Positions 23,501-38,705 are shown, counted from the first letter of the stretch. The stretch: DNA of 64,000 bases from Acanthosoma haemorrhoidale (GCA_930367205.1 OV884012.1:57061239-57125238); one strand, 5' to 3'. Notes: generated by a model from the sequence alone, not told the origin. Numbers and translations are program-made.

Positions 23501-25190
23501 CAGTTCAGACAGATTAAAAGCTATCCGTACTTGCATAGTACAGACGGCTTTAAAGATTTAGCAGAGTTGGATGTGAATTTTTCATTTGGTCACAAGGTAG
23601 TATACTCTTCCAACGCAGTAACTTTACAGTTAAGTTCGTTGCGATGTATGAGGAATCGAGCGATGCTTTTCCCACATATCATTGACCCAGGTCTAGTGCA
23701 TCGCTTGGTGCATTAAATGATGATGTTTCTTTGCTTGGGTTACCATGTTGCGATCTTATTATCCACGTTAAACTGGTTGAGTGGTCTCAATGACAAGCGA
23801 AATGGTGGTTAGTAAATGATAACATACTCCGAGAATTGAACAGACCCTTTCCATAACCACACTGAACACATTAAATCTTCCTTTATGAACTGAGAGTACA
23901 ATTGAGATACACTAACACTACTCTCAAGACTCCTTACCTTATGAAAATGCGTGACATAAAGGGGAAAACAACAAAGACTAAAAAATAGACTAAAATATGT
24001 AGTCCAGAATAAGAAATAAAAAATAATGAAAAAAAACAAAAACAACGAAGAAGTAAACAATAAATGCTTTATAAAACTGGTGTAAAATAAATCATGGCTT
24101 GTCTACAACTGACGTTCTTAGGACTGACGGACAATAGTGACCCCGTCCTTTAGTAAGTAATAAATAAATAGTCTATCTCATCTGATCTACTCAACCTGCT
24201 TTCGTGAAACTCACTCTTTTGAACACAAATAGCACTCGGTACTATCCTATAATTGAATATAGCCCTTCACCTTTATTTCTCTACATTATTACTATAAAAT
24301 ATTATTTAATTATTTTTAGTGTTTAGGTGCCCTTTTCTTTCAGTATAACTGTTTTTTCTTGCTTTTGCAAGTATTACAATTTCGCCCAACCTTGAAAACA
24401 GCAATGTGCGTTGACGAAAAGACTTGGCGAGCATACAACATAAATGAGATTTCGTATCTAGTACGTTAAAAGGGCCTGTGCAAATACGGTATATATGTTG
24501 CATTTTGATCACAATCACTCGCCATCAGACATTAAGAACTACTGAGGGGGTATCCTATCTTTGTGTAGCAATAACTATATCTAGAGTTTTCTTGTGTAAG
24601 TGTTATTAATAATTTAATTATTTTGTAATAAAAACAAATGCTATAATTTTGAGTAAGATGTGATACCCTGAAAGATCTGGACTACATGAATTGAAGATGG
24701 CTATAAAAATGTATTATTTGTAGGTGTTTTAATGTACTGCCATAACAGCCAATGAACGACTGTCGTTTCGTAAGTAGTATAAGACCGATCATAAGCCCAT
24801 CGAAGGGCTTGATGTAGGATAACAGCTGTGTGAAGAAGCTCTAGAGAAACATAACGTTCCATGAACTGCATCCACAATAGGTGCAGTAACTTCATTTTCT
24901 ATGGTCGCCGCTGTAATGTTCCTCGGTGGGAAACTCGACTTTTTCTTGAGTTTTCTAACAGGAAATGTGTCATTACCAACCCATACCAACGGAAAGGAAA
25001 AACAGTACTTGATAAATCTCAACTGTGACGCAGCGACACCTGCCAGGAAAGAAAAAGTAAAAATATAGTTTTTCCTAGGGTATTAGCCAGCAAAGGGGCA
25101 TGTGTGAACAATGAAAGGGAACTCTCTTCAGGCTCGTTATATTCCCACCCTTTCCAGTTTACATTTTTGTAAAGACTTACACACAAAAAG
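20583..25190. other. AT-rich stretch without recognised genes
   Basis: Begins with a TA-rich microsatellite-like run. Only short frames without family motifs are present. An imperfect inverted repeat lies at about 22772-22834. No element or exon could be supported. Confidence 0.4.
22772..22834. repeat. Imperfect inverted repeat
   Basis: The left arm AACCC.AGGTTATTCGA and the right arm TCGATTATCGTGGGTTT are complementary with small offsets around an A/T-rich centre (TTTTAATTTTAAAATAA). It could form a cruciform or hairpin. No transposase or terminal duplication was found. Confidence 0.35.
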
Positions 25191-25194
25191 TGAC

Positions 25195-25333
25195 AAACAA
25201 GAGCATTGATTCTTGTGAATAGTCGTTCATTGCGAAGGATCTTCGTCGATAATTAATTGAGTCACTTGTTACGTACGGTATATACTCTGTTCTTGAGCCG
25301 ATCATGATAGAGCAGTTCTGATCCCTGAATAAG
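25195..25333 (+). repeat. Direct repeat pair, copy 1
   Basis: It matches 26061-26213 in the same direction with small indels. Shared runs include ATTGAGTCAC.TGTTACGTAC, CTCTGTTCTTGAG.CGATCAT and GAGCAGTTCTGATCC.TGAAT. The two copies are about 870 bp apart. No poly(A) tail or tRNA-like box was clear, so the family is unknown. Confidence 0.75.
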
Positions 25334-25907
25334 GAGTCTGTAAAACAATGATTGCAGCAGATAGTATCTGCTATTAGCAGTAGTAATCCTTCTTCTAATC
25401 ACTTAATTATAATTAAATTTATTATGTGACATTAACTTCGCGGTGCATCCTACGATGCTATTTTCTCCTCATTAGATCTCTCACTAGAGATGTCAATGAG
25501 TGCCCGCGGGGAGTGTGCCGCATTATGGTATCTATAAGAGAAGAAAACAAAGTTATGTGTTTTTGGCAACGCGGTTTTTTCTTTCTAATCAGTCATCCTC
25601 AGTGCTTATGGTCAATTTAAATGAATTATAAGTATCAATACAAACTAAATGCGAAAATCAGCTAAGGGTTGCTGGTAGTAATCGGGTCTGAGTGAAGGAC
25701 TGAGCTCTAGCCCCGACATTAATGATCTTTGACTTAATTTAGTCACCATGATATGGAATGCCATCTATTCTATTTAAGAAGCTTCCTAAATTTTCATTTA
25801 TTTATTTATAAGTTATTTTCATGCCTTAGTGACCATCAACTAAATGTAACTACCAATTCAATAATATTGTTAATTTTTTGTTATTATTTTAAATATGTCA
25901 CAGGCAC

Positions 25908-25932
25908 TATATATATATATATATATATATAT
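25908..25932. repeat. (AT)n microsatellite
   Basis: About 12 uninterrupted TA dinucleotides between the two copies of the direct repeat pair. Confidence 0.9.
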
Positions 25933-26060
25933 GTCTGATGTAATGATCATTGATGTGACTTAAAACAATATGTATATATATGTAAGGTTATTGATGTTAC
26001 TAAAATTTAATGGTAAATATTAAATAAAAACAATGACCCTTGACAAAATGCAAAAAATGG

Positions 26061-26213
26061 TGCACGCAAGGACGTTGATCCTTATGAATAGCTACTTATT
26101 GCGAAGTATCCTCTTCAAAAAGCTGTCAAATATAATTGAGTCACCTGTTACGTACGGTCTGTACTCTGTTCTTGAGTCGATCATGATGGAGCAGTTCTGA
26201 TCCATGAATAAGA
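26061..26213 (+). repeat. Direct repeat pair, copy 2
   Basis: Second copy of the 25195-25333 repeat, longer by an insertion near 26116-26130. See copy 1 for the shared runs. Confidence 0.75.
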
Positions 26214-29010
<2,797 letters not shown>

Positions 29011-29014
29011 CCTT

Positions 29015-29431
29015 GTGAAGTATGTCTCCTCCAGTCCTAGACCCGCTGTATATAAGACTATCCTATCCCGTAATGTGTTGATTTTTTTTCTTGTCCTTGC
29101 CTTTTTCCTTTCAAGATCAAGGGTTCACTGTTGTCAGCAGTACCACAGGGTGGAACGCAGGGAATTCGCCGTCCAAGGAAAGCAAGGTTCCCCGTACGTC
29201 ATTTGACCATCTGACTCGTCGTTTCAAATTCCAGCATTTGCAGGAAAACATTATGTCTTTTGAAGATGCAGTTGTTTGCACTTCCATCCATGTAACTGAT
29301 GTGTATACTTCTTTATTCCATATCCCGTATACAAACATAATTTTCTCATATGAGATGCGTGCGACTAGGATGTGACTAACTAAAGGAACGATCAGTTTCA
29401 TGAAAGCTATCAAGTCTAAACGGTACAGCAA
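29015..29431. other. Higher-complexity island with a TATA-like motif, possible exon or old insert
   Basis: This stretch is less AT-rich than its surroundings. It has overlapping open frames of 94 codons (+, 29091-29375) and 104 codons (-, 29431-29117), and a TATATAAG motif at about 29050. An acceptor-like TTTCCTTTCAAG precedes the plus frame. No protein family is recognised on either strand, so strand and function are open. Confidence 0.2.
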
Positions 29432-30369
29432 GGTAGAGGAGTTGAGAAATATTAAAAAAAAACCTTATTTTTGACTGGTAATAAAATAATATAATAAAAT
29501 GACATTATTGTTTAATATATTCAGATATAAGTTCTAAAATAACCTAGTAATGGATTATATGGTTTTTGATAGTGCGTTGTAATTAACCATACAGGGAAGG
29601 CCCAATAAACAGTGACAGAACGGCACTTTCAATTGGTGCCAGAAATAATCACTCAATCTTAATTCTTACACGCCAGACTAAATTGACACCCGATGGAAAG
29701 AGTATTTTTAATCACGCAAATCTTGAACAAATACCGGTAGTGAGATCAAAAAATAAGATTTTCTTATTTATAATTTCTAAACGTTTTTCACGTGTATACA
29801 TGTTGTGGACCACTAATAAGACCCCTTACTAAAAAGGTCCGATGGTAAAAAGTTGACATGGCTAAAATTTCTTAGGCTACTAATAGTAAAATTCATTTGA
29901 TCTCGGATAAATAAAAAAATTACAGAACGAAAGAGGGATAAAGTTAAACAGTTTAATAACTGTTGTGCGTAATATAAATAAATAAAACAGAAACATTTTC
30001 AGACCTGAATAAATCAATGTTATGAATGAATAGTAAACTCAAAATGGTAAAATAATAATATATGGTAAAAAATGAATATATAGTAAAAAAAAAATAGAAG
30101 AAAATATGCATCTCAAAAGAAAAACAATCAACTTCATTGGCCATAAGAATTGAGACCTAAGATTCAAAATGCATTAATTAGCAAATTAAAATGAAATGAA
30201 ACGAGCTACGAAGATATAAATAAAAGTAACTTACCTGACGGATGTGATAAATAACGTTGATGTTTAGGGTCATATTTTGATGATCAACGAAAATTTTGTC
30301 CTGAAAATTTGACCGAAAATCGCTCTATAAAGTAGTAATCATAGACTAACTATGTAAATTTAACTTTAG

Positions 30370-31061
30370 GAAGAAAATACCTGGAAGGCTCTAAAGGCTG
30401 CAGAGGGCGCTAGTCAGTTAATCACCGATAGGCTACGAGCTGTCCACATTCAGGTGAACCCGGCCAAAATTCAAGGGATCGTCTTCTCCTTCCAGCATGG
30501 AAAACGGAAGGGTCCACCCAGCTTCACCATAGACGGGACTGAATGCAAACATTCCAACAGCACTATGGCATACCCCTTTTCGTGATATGAAGGCTCCCGA
30601 CATCCACGAAAAGTTCGAGGTCCCCACCATCACCGAAGCTATCCAAAGAAGAAACATCAAGTTCTTTGGCTCGATGAAACATAGCCAAAACCCTCTCTTC
30701 CGAGACATGACACCCCCACCGCTACCGGTAAGATGGTAACACTCAAGATCTGCTAAAGCAGACCAAATGGTGGACATCACGGCGCTTGGCCCACCAACAA
30801 CAAGCCTCTAAGGGGCAACCATCACTGCTATCCAACTAAATAAGACTGCACTACATGCCTAGAAGGACTCTAGGCCCAGCCACCTGTGGACTCTCACCAC
30901 TGTACCACAACAATCAACCTCTACCGAGGCTTCCCACACTCCTTAATTCCCTCACACCACCTTCAAGCAGGTACTCCTAGTACAAGGATCCGCTCAACCC
31001 AATTATTCCTTTATTTTTCCCTCATCCTTAATCTTATAATTAGAGAGCTAAGAAAAAAAAA
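30370..31061 (+). pseudogene. Jockey-A relic, 3' portion with poly(A)
   Basis: It reads AVHIQVNPAKIQGIVFSFQ near 30440, matching AVHIQVNPAKTQGIIFSYK at about 58140 in the longer jockey-A copy. It then loses about 290 nt (the counterpart of 58264-58550) and resumes with IHEKFEVPTI near 30600 and RNIKFFGSMKHSQNPLFRDM. The 3' UTR ends AGAGAGCTAAG then A9, as in the 59.1 kb copy (GAGAGCTAAGG then a long A run). It is 5' truncated and internally deleted. Confidence 0.82.
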
Positions 31062-31067
31062 GTCTTT

Positions 31068-32595
31068 AATGCTACGCAAATTCGTGGCTTGATGAGGAAT
31101 TGGAAGACGGTGATGTGGCAGGAACGGCTTTGTGGCTTACATGGCGATTTCCTAAGTTTTGGAAACTCCTTAGGACCACTACCAAGAAGGACTCAGGTGT
31201 CCGTCTTCATGACGGAGACACCTTCTACACATCGGAAGAACAGGCGGAAATACTGGCCGACCACTATACAACAGACACGCCGCTAGGACAGGTAACTACC
31301 ACGATCTTCAGCAGCTGAGGACAGGTCAGAACTATATGTTTGGCTCCCCGAAGCAGGTCAAGGCGATTCTTCACCGGTGTCAGGGAAACCGAGCACCAAG
31401 GGGTGACGGGGTGGAAACGGTATTGCTGAAAAAGCTGCCAAGGAGAGGGATTGCCCAACTCGTTAACCTGAACAATTCATGTATCAGGTTGCGATATTTA
31501 CAAGCTTTCTTGTTCCCGCTGGGCAACCCCACAAAGAGAGGGGACAACCCAGCCCATTATCGCCCGATCAGTCTCCTCCCTCACATGGGGAAGATTCTCG
31601 AAAAGATAATACTGAACTACTTGAAGGAGTTTTGTTCAGAAAATGCTATTATTCCGTACGAACAAACAGGGTTCCAGGCTCATCTGAGTACGGAACATCC
31701 GCTTGTGAAGGTACAAACGGACGCCACCCTCGGTATCAACAAGAACACAGCGAGTCCTATGATCTCGTTGGACTGCACGCAGGCTTTCGACTCAGTGTCC
31801 CACGGGATACTGTGTCGACAGCTTTGTGACTTGGAATGCCCAGAGCAGCTATACACGATGTTGGTTTCCTTCTTGAAGGACAGATCGGTTAGGGTAAGGG
31901 TGGGTGATTGCCTCTCTGACCCATTCTCTCTGACTTGTGGAGTTCCTAAAGGAGCGGTTTTGTCTCCTGTTTTTTTCAGGATGTACACATCTGAAATCGT
32001 TGGGACAAATTATAAGAAAGCGACAGTAATCGCTTTTGCCGACGACATTGTGGTTTACAACAACATCATGAATGCATAAAGAGCACTTATACAGGCTGAG
32101 TCAGTTTGCAACGTAATCAGTGACAGGCTGGGCCAGTTGAACATTAGTGTGAACGCCGGGAAGATTTACTGCGTAATCTTCTCCCTCCAAAAGGGGAAAA
32201 AATCCTTGCCAAAATATAGGAGGGCAAGAGAACTCGCCAGCTTTCTCAATGCACTATCTGGGTATAAAAATAGATAGGCATCTCCATTTCTCTACTCGGT
32301 TTAGTAATAAAATAGAAAAAGTACGACACAGGTCTTACCGGCTATCGCACTTGCTAACTTCACCCAACCTGTCGCTTCGTCTCAAATTGATGATATATAG
32401 ATGTGTCCTCCGGCCAGCTCTGCTGTACGGCGCCCCGCTATTTACCCACTTGACTGACAATACAGCCAAATGTCTCCAACATTTCCAGAATGGGATCATG
32501 CGAAAAGCGGTCCAACATACCACTCGCAAGTCTTTAATCCTGAATTTGTATAAAATCAAGCTGAGCTATAGGAAATATAATGAAGAAATGGTAAA
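31068..32595 (+). pseudogene. Jockey-B relic: reverse transcriptase
   Basis: The first segment (RNWKTVMWQERLCGLH) is the pre-RT region. The open frame 31336-32079 (247 codons) holds the RT blocks HYRPISLLPHMGKILEKI, QTGFQAHLS, SLDCTQAFDSVSHG (first catalytic Asp), GVPKGAVLSPVFF and FADDIVVY (31998-32060). After a stop and a frameshift, the frame 32249-32623 gives HYLGIKIDRHLHF and VLRPALLYGAPLF. Matching stops near 32595 without a tail. The start directly abuts the poly(A) of the jockey-A relic. The endonuclease is absent. Confidence 0.85.
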
Positions 32596-33629
32596 TATAT
32601 TCGTTTGTAGAATTGTAACATGAATTAATTTTGTAACAAGGGGATATGAAAAAAAACAGGTTGTTAAAGAACTTCAACTTATGAGATACGAAAGGATATG
32701 GGAACATTGGATAATAATCTCATAACTTCATATGGGAAGTTTAACCCAACTAAACCACTCGGCGGGTGAAACTAAAGCGTAGTTTATAGTAGAAAAAAAT
32801 AACAAGTGCTTAAGATTATCTAATAGACAACGAATTACATACTTTTGGATATAAGAACTACTAATACCATGGGGTGGGAGAGTGATTACTATTTGAACCA
32901 TTATGTGCCACCTAATTATTGTTAATACATTAGAAGTTAGAGGACTTTTTGCACGTTTATGGTAGATCCAAGGAAGAGTTAATGAAAACCACAATAAATG
33001 ATCATTCCAGGAGAAAAGTTCTGAGCAGCCAAGCAAAAATTACAACCCAACGATTAACGGACACCCGTATTGGAAAATGAACGAGATACCACCTGAAGAA
33101 ATTATAACTCTAATTAAATCCTCAATATAGACCACTTCATCAGCAAAGAAAATCAAACCAACAATATCCCCACTCACGACCACGCTCAATCTAACTGCAC
33201 TTACATGCAGTAAAATTACCAAGCCAAACAAATGCAGGTGCAGAGACCAAAACTAACCATTGAACACAGGATTATACGGAAACGAAAAAAAAAACGGGGA
33301 ATCCAATGGCACTAGCCCTCCATTCAAGGTACACTTAAAGTGGTTTTGTAGACCGGCATCATTTCAGATAGGCCTTGAAACCACTGCAGATTAGTGTTAG
33401 TGATCCTATAAAATGATAACACCATTAAAGTCTGTAACAATGGACGATTATTAAATCCAGAAATTTTACCTGATCACGAGCCGACCACGTTCATTGATCA
33501 CATTTTTAAGGAATATAAGATATCTGTAGACATGGAATCACGTAAGTATACGGGCTTTATTTTTAATGAAGAGAGTGCGATTCGGAGTCCAGCTCCGAGT
33601 TACAGACTAGTATATTTATTTATAGAAAC
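32596..33629. other. Unassigned sequence between jockey-B and R2rep copy 2
   Basis: The plus strand has short frames such as NGHPYWKMNEIPPEEIITLI near 33060 that might be an old coding or transposon segment, but no family can be named. The minus-strand frames here have no motifs. Confidence 0.3.
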
Positions 33630-34612
33630 TTCTTTGATGTGATAAAATTACAATCTGCCTTATTGTGTCATAAAGAATTGTGATAAATTTTCCCATTCAT
33701 ACCATGTCGGGTTGCCACTAGGGGAGTGCCTAACCACTCTAGCCCTGGCGACAAGTGCGGATTGTTGTAGTTTATAACATGGACCATGTTCCATGTTGGC
33801 GTTAATATCTGACTCCATTTTTATGATAGGGGTATGTCCCGACAATACACTGTGTTCAGGAGAAGAGGTACAGAGGTTTCATAAAGAATAAGACCAGTTT
33901 TCAGAGTTCGGGCGGGAGACCGGCAGCGTTATAGATACAAGTCGTCAGAGGGTCTGCTAGGAGCCTGAGTGACAGGGTGACAGGCTCATAGGTGCTGGAG
34001 AGAGACTAGATTAGTAGAAGACTGAGTGGATTTACTTCCAGGGTCCCGGGGCCCCGGCGTAAAGCGTCCGAGTAATAGCGGCTGTGGAGATGAGGAGACT
34101 GAGAAAGAGTAGTCCTACAGGGCGATACCCCCTGGTTTAAATATCATTTCCCCTTCCTACCGGAAGGCGGAGCCTGGCTTGAAAAGGGTATGTTTATGAT
34201 GTCACACCTGCACCGAGGTACGTGCCTCTCGTCCCCTAAAGGACTGTTTTATAGCATGGCTTTTAGATTTTATGACCACCGGAAGGTGACCCTAGGTCTA
34301 CCGGGTCTGTTTTATGAGGGGGCAGGTGGCTTACCCTCTCAGGTTTATTGCTGACGACCTTCGACCCTCTGTGACTTGTTTTACGACTGCCGACCCCTCC
34401 ATGATTTATTGCTTAAAACTTTAAACATGATTTACATTCATTACAATATATTATATATGCACCAGAGTATAGAGTGATTTAACACTTATGTAGTTAGGAT
34501 CGCTACATACCATATTTACAATTTTCGTTGACTCGGTCATTCATACAGTATTTACAAACCAAGACCTCCCAAAACCACATGCTTGTCACCTCCCCCGCAC
34601 GTGAAAGAGGAA
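33630..34612 (-). repeat. R2rep copy 2, interrupted by a solo LTR
   Basis: The minus-strand order is 34612-34513, then the inserted LTR, then 33699-33630. Joined in thought, the two parts follow copy 1 at 2646-2909 closely, for example GGGGGAGGTGACAAGCATGT against GAGGGAGGTGACAACCATGT, and AAGGCAGATTGTAATTTTATC in both. The poly(A) tail is not preserved at the 33630 end. Confidence 0.8.
33705..34507 (-). mobile_element. Solo LTR, family 'TGTAGCG', copy 3 (803 bp)
   Basis: On the minus strand it starts TGTAGCGATCCTAACTACAT and ends GTGGCAACCCGACA. The 5-bp duplication is TACCA at 33700-33704 and 34508-34512 (TGGTA on the minus strand). The uninterrupted target is visible in R2rep copy 1 at 2806-2810. 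Minus-strand AATAAA lies near 34407. It is about 280 bp longer than copies 1 and 2, so the family varies in its middle. Confidence 0.93.
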
Positions 34613-35120
34613 TAGTACATCCATATCCAAGAGATTTTTGGTAGGGCATTTTTTGAATGGAAAATGACCTGAGAGGGATTGACGGCTTTAGGACGAAAGG
34701 AGCATGTACAGTCTGATGTTAGTCTTAAACACTGTAAATGGTAGAAAATAGAAACACTTCAATTGAAAACAATGTAACTGGTATTTCTGACTATTTAGAC
34801 TGCACTTCATTCAAACCATTTCAATTGCACTATTATGTGGCACATCACTTAACGGCTGTCTCCTTGTGAACAGCGTTCACTTACCGCAGTTAATTGAAAT
34901 GCAAAAAACGTGCCGTGTGCATAGGCGATAATAAATAATGAGAGTCGTTATGAAATAGACGACAAATTGGTTTTCCGATTACGGCGATGAAGACGGCGTT
35001 AGCATAACACTGGATTGTCTAAACACGCGATGGGGTGAAATAAAAAAAGTGGTAAAAGTTTTCCCCCCCAGACGAACGGCTCGAGGTGGTGGAACTTCCT
35101 AGAAGGCGTGGCTAATCTTC
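34613..35120 (+). promoter_or_regulatory. Gene B upstream region
   Basis: No coding frame or repeat was found. The last 250 bases before the TATA box are less AT-rich than the surroundings, which fits a proximal promoter. No specific site is assigned. Confidence 0.3.
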
Positions 35121-35124
35121 AACC

Positions 35125-35130
35125 TATATA
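35125..35130 (+). promoter_or_regulatory. TATA box and initiator of gene B
   Basis: TATATA at 35125 is followed 31 bases later by GGCAGTAC, whose CAGT (A at 35156) matches the arthropod initiator. This spacing is standard and would give a 36-nt 5' UTR before the ATG at 35192. Confidence 0.75.
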
Positions 35131-35191
35131 GCGCTCCTACTGTCCAGCGATAGGCAGTACAGTGGTCCAGTTCTCCAGTGTCACTACTACA

Positions 35192-35218
35192 ATGTCTCCA
35201 GTATCTCTATCCAGTCTG
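35192..35218 (+). CDS. Gene B exon 1: signal-peptide start
   Basis: Encodes MSPVSLSSL in phase 0 and joins exon 2 to give MSPVSLSSLVVVAVVLLKTC, a plausible signal peptide. The donor CTG|GTCAGT is slightly off consensus at +3. An alternative donor after the third codon (CCA|GTATCT) would also stay in frame but scores worse by eye. The TATA-initiator pair lies just upstream. Confidence 0.6.
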
Positions 35219-36942
35219 GTCAGTATCAAGCCCACGGTGTTTAGTGTTTGTTCCAGTGTATTCCATTCTGCTCTTGTGCATACAACTAAGTGCTACGATC
35301 ATAAGTATATGAATTTTAATGATCATAGTCGAGTAAGTCCCAAATGATACCGTCAAACCATTTAAGGCTATGAATAATTAAAATTATTTGAGTAATGATT
35401 TGATAATTACAACTGTGCCTCTCTGTCTATAACAGGGAAAGATTAGGAGAAGAAAATTCATTCCGAAAATTTACAAGAATTGTAATATTCAATGAAAAGA
35501 TCTTCAATAAAAATCAAACATATTTGGATACGGGAGTTGCTTAATTCACAAATATTTAGCGTATTAATTTTTACTCATTACTGGAAATAGTATGGAGCAG
35601 TTATTTTAATAATTAATTCTTATACAGTTTTCAATATTTGATGGCTGAGCCCGATTTAAAGAGTTAAATTATTTTATTGACAGGCGATGACCTTCGAAAT
35701 ACCCGTAAACAAGGAATTGAAATTCTCCCACAGCCTATCCCTAACAGCATTTTAAAAAAACAAATTAATTTATTTAAATGGGATGAATTTTCCGATGAAA
35801 AGCGTGAAACTCGGAATAAAACGCTTTCGAAATTCATAGAAAATAATAACTCAATATATTGCGTTTGAGAGGTTTCCTTTACTGTGGCTGCAGTCATTGA
35901 AAGGAGTACAAGAGCCACATACACAAAAGTACTCTATCCAACCTGGCCAATGCCAGAACCCTCAATTTCGACTAAACTGATGAAGGATGACAAAAGACAT
36001 TAATATCTGTGGGATTTGATACGTTGGTGGAATTGGGTGGTGGGTGCTGAGCTATTGGCTGTGGCCTAGATGGTAAGGTAATTATTTGCCTTATAATTTA
36101 AAATTCAATCTTTCCTGGGCTGTTACTTTTTGTTTTGTTTTTCTGGATTTAGGACTGTCCATGTGATCTCGATATTTCGTTCTCCATTTCAATAACTTTT
36201 TCAGGGCATTATTTTGTGAAATTCAGGGTATGCCTGGCTTATTTTATTTGTTTTGATTTTTAAAAAGACCGTGTCATCACATTAATATCTCCACAAAAAG
36301 TTTTCCACAAGACTGCTGGTCAATCTAAACCTTCCATCAACATTGCCACTTCTCTGATGTTTATGCTATTGGAATTGAGTTGAATTTTTAAAGGCGTGAA
36401 CTTTCTCATCTTCGGTCCTTGAATAACACACGAGGGATTTAACTTTCAGGATGACGACAAAAATTAAGAAAAACGAAAGGTGTTACATGTTTAAAGCTGC
36501 TGCGTGGGAAAAAAAACACAAAACTACATCGAATTAGCTTTTCTTGGCCGATTGAAGAATTGGTTAAGAGACCAGTGAAGGTTGAATCATGAACATTATT
36601 GATATTTACTTTGTCCCAAAAACAAATTTCTGAGCTCACCAACGGATTTTATAATGGAAACTTGAAATACATATCTTTTTAGTTACTAAATGTTCAAAAA
36701 AGTTTAGTGTTATAACGTCATTGTTGAGTTTATATTTGTGGAAAGAGCATCACCAAATCAAAGATTAAGATTATTCATAAAAAAAGGGGTGGGTAATAAA
36801 TATGTTTACCTCAACTGCCAGAACTACTCACAAGGCTAAAGTATATGTGTGCGTGCGTACGCAGTGTATGTGCGTATGTTTGGTATTATGAATGCATACA
36901 TCAGCTATGCGTTGATCTTATAAATAGAAAACCATTGCGCAG

Positions 36943-37215
36943 GTGGTGGTGGCTGTTGTCCTCTTGAAGACGTGCAGTGGTCAGGAAGACTACCAGGCGG
37001 CACCGCAAGCTGGCGGAGAAGCGCCCGCGCCACAGTACAACCAACAGCCACAACAGTACAGCCCACCGCCTCAACAGTACAGCCCTCAACCACAGCAGTT
37101 CAACTCTCAGCCTAGTTTCGGACAGTTTGGCGGAAATCACGACCTTTTCCTAGCCACTCTCCAGGCCCAACAACTGTTCAACAATCAGGGAGGACTCCAT
37201 CAGGCCCCTGTCCAG
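36943..37215 (+). CDS. Gene B exon 2: Gln/Pro-rich secreted protein
   Basis: Opened by the acceptor CATTGCGCAG and closed by the donor CAG|GTGTGT, both at phase 0. It begins with the hydrophobic end of the signal peptide (VVVAVVLLKTCSG, cleavage likely near CSG/QED). Repeats of QQYSPPPQQYSPQPQQF type fill residues around 45-70 of the protein, followed by FGGNHDLFLATLQAQQLF. The whole predicted protein is 152 residues and lacks Cys after the signal region. Proline/glutamine repeats are common in insect extracellular matrix and cuticle proteins, but no named family was recognised. Confidence 0.8.
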
Positions 37216-38096
37216 GTGTGTAATCGAATAGGCTTTTGCATAATTCTGAACCCATAACGTTCAAGCTTTGTTTGTAACGTCATGTTTCTGGCTGAGTGCA
37301 CTAAGACAGTTGTCGTACATATACACTAAAAATTCTCTGTTTGTGCCCTGCCCATAATAATAAAGAGGTCTGCATAGCCTAATATTTAAAGAATTAATGC
37401 TTAAGTTTAAATTTGCTGCCTTTTGTAGTCAAAAATTGAAAATAAGGCCTGCCATTGCAGTACCTTATTCTACATCATTCGGTAAATTTACCTCAGGTAG
37501 CTCGGACTCTTCCCTTATCGAGTATCGCACAGTCATCCCTGTTCACTGGATTTGCATCACTTTCTTTAGTAACATAACTAAACTGGTAATGCCATTAGTA
37601 CTTCAAGGGCCTAACGTAGCAATTAATGAACCTGCTGAATAAATTTCGCAGGGCCCAATCATTCTTCCCGCATGAGGTTGCATTTCCAGTGCAGATATGA
37701 TGTTAACCTTGTGTTGCTGATCAAGGTGACCGAAAAAGCAAAAAGTGTAGGAATGAATTTCCAAAAACGTTAACAATAAAGGTTATGGGACATGCTAGCT
37801 TTGGAAGTGACTCGGTGGATCATTTTAATTGATTCCAAACTTGATACATAAAATGTAAATTGCTTTTATAGCAATTAGTTTCTTTATGTTTAAAAAACCG
37901 GTATGGTAATGAATGATTATAATATTGATATTTTAATTTCAAGATCACTGATCCTTCGTTCATTTATTTCTTATATTATTTATATCGTTTCCTTAGCTGG
38001 CTTCGGTCCCCAGCATAGGTTAGGGGTTCCCAAGGAATACTTCCTGGATCCACTAGTTTTATCATTTTTATTTAATTGACGTTGTATCCTTTCCAG

Positions 38097-38255
38097 CACG
38101 ATGACCCCAGCTTCCAGAGTCAGTACCCATCCCCAGTGGCTAGGTCTGGAGGTGGAGGAAGTCAAGACCAGCAACTGGTCACCAAAGTGTTTGTCAAACC
38201 CGACGGAGGTATCGCCACCATCCAAGTACCTCAGAACTTCAATTTCCGCAGGTAG
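38097..38255 (+). CDS. Gene B exon 3: C-terminal part
   Basis: The acceptor CCTTTCCAG leads in phase 0 to HDDPSFQSQYPSPVARSGGG, then a Lys/Val-rich tail, TKVFVKPDGGIATIQVPQNF, and a TAG at 38253-38255. A poly(A) signal AATAAA is at 38699-38704. A donor-like CAG|GTAGAC overlaps the stop, so a further exon is possible but not needed. The tail looks more folded than the repeats before it and may be the conserved part for database searching. Confidence 0.78.
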   Translation, partial: HDDPSFQSQYPSPVARSGGGGSQDQQLVTKVFVKPDGGIATIQVPQNFNFRR

Positions 38256-38705
38256 ACTTGGAGGTGGGCTTCGACAAATATTATAGGTTACATTTTAATC
38301 TCTGAGGGTATCAACCCACCTGTGTATCACTTTGTATCTGCATATAGTGTCTCGATTTTGAGGCTCGTTGTACTTACATTCCTTATGTATATCGTTATAG
38401 TGGTTAATTTCTAAGGGGTTAGGAGTGATTATCTCTTATTAAGGAAAGCTATGTTACCAAAGAGACTGTTTTTTCCTACGTATTTTTATAAATACATGTA
38501 CAACCACATAGTTTTAAATAACTGCATATTTACCTTTGATTTTCAATACTAAAACGTTTTTAAGGATTTTAAAATTAATTGTTCTAATAAGAAATAGAAG
38601 TTGACACATGTTATTATATATTATGCTGTTGATTGTTATAAGTTATTGTAGCTACTTTTCATTAAGCTTATTTGAAGTGATCTCACCATGCTCAAAGAAA
38701 TAAAT

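Noticed and set aside
30433..30780. 115-codon minus-strand frame
   Set aside because: It is antisense to the jockey-A relic, whose plus-strand reading matches the 58-kb copy.
36901..37140. Minus-strand frames opposite gene B exon 2
   Set aside because: They are shadows of the Gln/Pro repeat. The plus strand has splice sites and a signal peptide.
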